In this document: piece after piece, positions 13,325-15,831 of the stretch
Layout: each line of letters begins with the position of its first letter
Position numbering within the stretch: the first letter of the stretch is position 1
Source of the DNA: a bacterium
GTDB lineage: Bacteria > JAJVIF01 > JAGGVT01
Assembly: GCA_021157815.1 (NCBI GenBank)
Contig: JAGGVT010000199.1
Span: forward strand, 1-15,831
Direction: 5' to 3'
Length of the DNA stretch: 15,831 nt
Position numbers and translations under genes: made by a program
Notes under the pieces: generated by a model
The model's input: only the letters and a program-made list of their open reading frames with translations
The model's database searches: none
What the model was told of the DNA's origin: nothing

Positions 13325-15550
13325 CTAATCCCCCTGCAGATATCCAATGCTTCTGAGCAGGTTTCTGGTTTTCTCATTTACTTTTTCGTTTCTATCAAAA
13401 CCCGCGAACATTTTGTCGCTCATGGGGAGGAATGTGAATGGTGCGCCGTCAACAATCTCGGGGATCTCGATATCGAACAATGAGTAAACGGATGGCGCTA
13501 TATCCAAAATTGATGGCGTGTTATTATCTATTCGTCTGTTGGAGAAGAATATTCCGACTGTTGTGTTCGGGTCATAGGCGCAATGGTCGCCGCTCCAGAG
13601 GCGATCGTTGAATTCGAGTTCCTCCAGTGGCGCGCCGCCGAGGCAGGTTTGCCAGCTGATACGGTAGCCGTCCGCCATTCCGACAACCAGATCGGGCGCC
13701 TGATCCATGTGGTTGCCGTGATAGATTTCCTTGCCGTCATACGTGGCATCGAAAACAACCGCATTGTCATATTCGGGATCGCGCATCGCGAGAAGAATTT
13801 CATTAATCCGATTTTTGATTTCCTTCTCCGCATCTCCCGGCTCGACAATGCCCTGAGTTTCCCGTCCTTTCAGGTTTAGATAAATCTGTCCAAGCCCCAT
13901 CGCGTATGCGGTGGTATGCGACCAGTCAACGTAGGAGAAAAACTGGCCTTTGTCGCCCTCGAATAAATCCTCGAGAATTCGCTGGTTTGCGGCTTCCAAC
14001 TCGGGTTTCACTTTCAGAAAACCGTTGTTAATGAGAACTCGATTCAGGTTGACCGACCTTCGAAATGAATTGAATCCATGGTCGGAAACCACGACAAGAA
14101 CCGTGTTGCCGTCGATGATTTCATCCATGACCTTGCCGACATAGGCATCCGCGCGTTGGTATATTTTCAAAACCTGATTGCCCAGGCGGGCCGCATCCTC
14201 GGGATCATAGCGTGGATGCTCCTCATCAAGCAGGCGGAAAAACATGTGCTGGATTCGGTCAGTCGCCTGAAAAACTCCGATGAATATATTCCAGTTGTCT
14301 TTTTGAAGTTCGTTGAATACGATTTCCTCACGGCGTGACTCAATCATGTCAACCATCTCAAGGAACAAATTCTCATCGAGAAGTTCCTCGTTGTACGCCC
14401 ACGTATCGATAGCCCATCCCTGTGTCCAGTATAAATCGCCGAGTTCATCCGCCAGTTCCGCTGAATAGGAGCGGGGATAACTGAGATCGACGATTTTCGG
14501 CGGCAGTTCGGGATTGAAATTAATCGGTGTCATGTAGAGTCGGAAATTCCCTATCGGCTCACCGCTCGGCCCACTGCCCGGAATTTCTATCATGTTCATC
14601 AGGAAGATGCCGTCGATTTTCATCAAACTGTTGATTGGAAATCCAACCTGCCACCAGTCGGACCATTCACCCTCCCCTATTGTCTGCTTTTGCCCCTGGA
14701 TTGTGATTGTCGCCGTTTTATCCTCGCGGTCGAACACAAGGTCGAATTCAACCTTGATATCCTCGCCTGTAATCGGATTCCTGGGACCGAAAACGTAGTC
14801 GTTTACCACATCGCCGGGAAGGATGATAATCTCTTTAGTCTGTCCGCCAAATTCAGTGTCGCGGCCGGATTTCGCAAGCCCTTTTGTGTGGCCTGACAGG
14901 ATATCGAGATCATCCACGTAGAAACTGAATGTCCCCTGTGTGCCCTTGGCATCGGGGACTCCAAGACCCGGAGTCATTCTGCTTCCGGGAACCTTGCTGA
15001 CTGGGAAACTGATTGGCGCCTGAAACACAGTCGTTGAGATTCCGTTTCGAGTCGAGACCTCCCAGATTGTGTCGCCATCGCGAAGGTTTTCCGCCTTCGG
15101 CAGCCGTATCGGAAGGAAATTAAAAAGGTATTTCCCCGGAGTTTGTTTTGCCCATGACGGCAGAATGTTGTATTTGTAATCGCGACGGAGGAAATCGTAA
15201 ATGTTCGTCTTGCCGGGATTCATGCCGGTCAGCAGTGAACTCCACGAGACCGGGCTTTCGGGTGGCGTGGATGTCATCAGCGGGTGAAAGCACCCTGATT
15301 GTGCAAGCCGCGCGAAATTGGGAAGCTTCCCTTCAAGCATCCATTGCTCGGTCAGTTCGGCATCCATGCCGTCGAATCCAAGAACGACCAATTTCTTATC
15401 GATATCAGTTCTCATCGGCACGACAGGGACATCCTGCTTTTGTTTGTTAACAATAAACAACACGAAAATAATCGCTATTATCATCACTACAAGAGCGATT
15501 ATTCGTTTGCGATTCTGTGTGCCTTTTATTTTTTTTTCCTTGTCAGCCAT
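13325..15550 (-). CDS. Membrane-anchored alkaline phosphatase superfamily hydrolase
   Basis: A 741-residue protein with a basic N-terminus (KEKKIKG...NRKR) and one transmembrane helix at about 16-34, so the catalytic domain should face the periplasm. The fold is the metal-dependent alkaline phosphatase/phosphodiesterase/phosphomutase type: Asp60 in GFDGMD, a nucleophile region at 93-108 (TSTPPESPVSWSSLLT), Asp431 and His435 in ATDRIQHMF, Asp490-His491 in VVSDHGF, and His656 in SGDHCAYD. A beta-rich insertion of about 150 residues (200-350) separates the nucleophile from the later metal ligands. It resembles predicted AlkP-superfamily phosphohydrolases/phosphomutases of the COG3379 kind. Substrate is unknown; envelope phosphoesters or glycans are possible. 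The ATG at 15550 follows GGTGG. It is convergent with the accessory cassette. Confidence 0.88.
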   Translation of the reverse strand: MADKEKKIKGTQNRKRIIALVVMIIAIIFVLFIVNKQKQDVPVVPMRTDIDKKLVVLGFDGMDAELTEQWMLEGKLPNFARLAQSGCFHPLMTSTPPESPVSWSSLLTGMNPGKTNIYDFLRRDYKYNILPSWAKQTPGKYLFNFLPIRLPKAENLRDGDTIWEVSTRNGISTTVFQAPISFPVSKVPGSRMTPGLGVPDAKGTQGTFSFYVDDLDILSGHTKGLAKSGRDTEFGGQTKEIIILPGDVVNDYVFGPRNPITGEDIKVEFDLVFDREDKTATITIQGQKQTIGEGEWSDWWQVGFPINSLMKIDGIFLMNMIEIPGSGPSGEPIGNFRLYMTPINFNPELPPKIVDLSYPRSYSAELADELGDLYWTQGWAIDTWAYNEELLDENLFLEMVDMIESRREEIVFNELQKDNWNIFIGVFQATDRIQHMFFRLLDEEHPRYDPEDAARLGNQVLKIYQRADAYVGKVMDEIIDGNTVLVVVSDHGFNSFRRSVNLNRVLINNGFLKVKPELEAANQRILEDLFEGDKGQFFSYVDWSHTTAYAMGLGQIYLNLKGRETQGIVEPGDAEKEIKNRINEILLAMRDPEYDNAVVFDATYDGKEIYHGNHMDQAPDLVVGMADGYRISWQTCLGGAPLEELEFNDRLWSGDHCAYDPNTTVGIFFSNRRIDNNTPSILDIAPSVYSLFDIEIPEIVDGAPFTFLPMSDKMFAGFDRNEKVNEKTRNLLRSIGYLQGD

Positions 15551-15573
15551 ATTAATCCACCAGCATATGATAG

Positions 15574-15591
15574 ATGCTTGCGCAAAAGCAT
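15574..15591. other. Small hairpin in the leader of the phosphatase-family gene
   Basis: ATGCTT GCGCAA AAGCAT gives a perfect 6-bp stem about 25-40 nt upstream of the phosphatase-family start codon (minus strand). The rest of 15551-15729 holds no credible gene. Minus-strand A+T-rich sequence around 15636-15660 could hold a promoter, but no pair of boxes stands out. Confidence 0.3.
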
Positions 15592-15729
15592 TGCAAAATC
15601 AGGACAGCTTAGATAAAGCCATCCTGAAAGTAATTGTATCATATAATCGCTTTAATCAGGAACTTGTAAAATCAAGCGCGACAACCCCCTTTTTCTGATA
15701 TACCCCCTAAATCCGCGATTGAACTCGTT

Positions 15730-15804
15730 GTCATTCCGGGCTTGACCCGGAATCCATCTTGACAAGCGAAAAAGATATGGATTCTGAATCAAGTTCAGAA
15801 TGAC
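15730..15804. repeat. Double-hairpin dispersed repeat, copy 2
   Basis: Second, complete copy of the element at 1-73: GTCATTC...GAATGAC termini, the ATTCCGGG/CCCGGAAT hairpin, a variable centre, and the ATTCTGAA/TTCAGAAT hairpin. It is in the same orientation as copy 1. The conserved outer parts are identical between the copies, while the centre is two bases longer and different in sequence. It does not interrupt a gene and shows no flanking target duplication that I can recognise. Confidence 0.88.
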
Positions 15805-15831
15805 AATTTATCACCCAATTGGTGAATTCAA

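Noticed and set aside
1-15804. The window as one large composite transposon bounded by the two terminal repeats.
   Set aside because: It contains housekeeping genes (gap, pgk, ilvE) and no transposase, and the repeats look like a dispersed small element; two copies 15 kb apart need no such explanation.

Overview
The window looks like chromosomal DNA from a Gram-negative bacterium of moderate G+C content. Evidence for an outer membrane and periplasm: a gene with a signal peptide and the N-terminal motif of PorV/PorQ-like outer-membrane barrels, and an HtrA/Deg-type protease with an N-terminal membrane anchor. Intergenic spaces are rich in short hairpin repeats and an 8-bp satellite, as seen in many little-studied environmental lineages. 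I cannot name the phylum from the sequence; a sparsely sampled Gram-negative phylum is only a guess.

Layout. Positions 215-6482 are a minus-strand block: outer-membrane barrel protein, M42 aminopeptidase, HtrA protease, an HD-GYP protein, and an ECF-type sigma factor at its head. The HD-GYP protein starts with a zinc-binding anti-sigma (zf-HC2-like) motif and directly follows the sigma gene, so the two look like a sigma/anti-sigma pair whose anti-sigma partner carries a phosphodiesterase-type domain. Three consecutive genes of this block (M42, HtrA, HD-GYP) are each followed within 0-5 nt of the stop codon by an array of one 8-bp unit, TTAGYARG read on the gene strand.

Positions 6737-11389 are a plus-strand metabolic block: a branched-chain aminotransferase (ilvE-like), RapZ, GAPDH and phosphoglycerate kinase. 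Upstream of ilvE there is a consensus promoter, a 23-codon ORF in which 12 residues are Ile, Leu or Val, a hairpin, and a strong intrinsic terminator. This is the arrangement expected of a transcription attenuator controlled by branched-chain amino acids.

Positions 11527-13316 hold an A+T-rich three-gene accessory cassette: a TIGR04255-like protein and two small conserved-hypothetical proteins. The first two overlap by 11 nt. It lies between pgk and a convergent minus-strand gene for a membrane-anchored alkaline-phosphatase-superfamily enzyme (13325-15550).

Both ends of the window carry a copy of the same ~75-bp double-hairpin repeat (GTCATTC...GAATGAC). No tRNA, rRNA, CRISPR array, transposase or prophage gene is visible.
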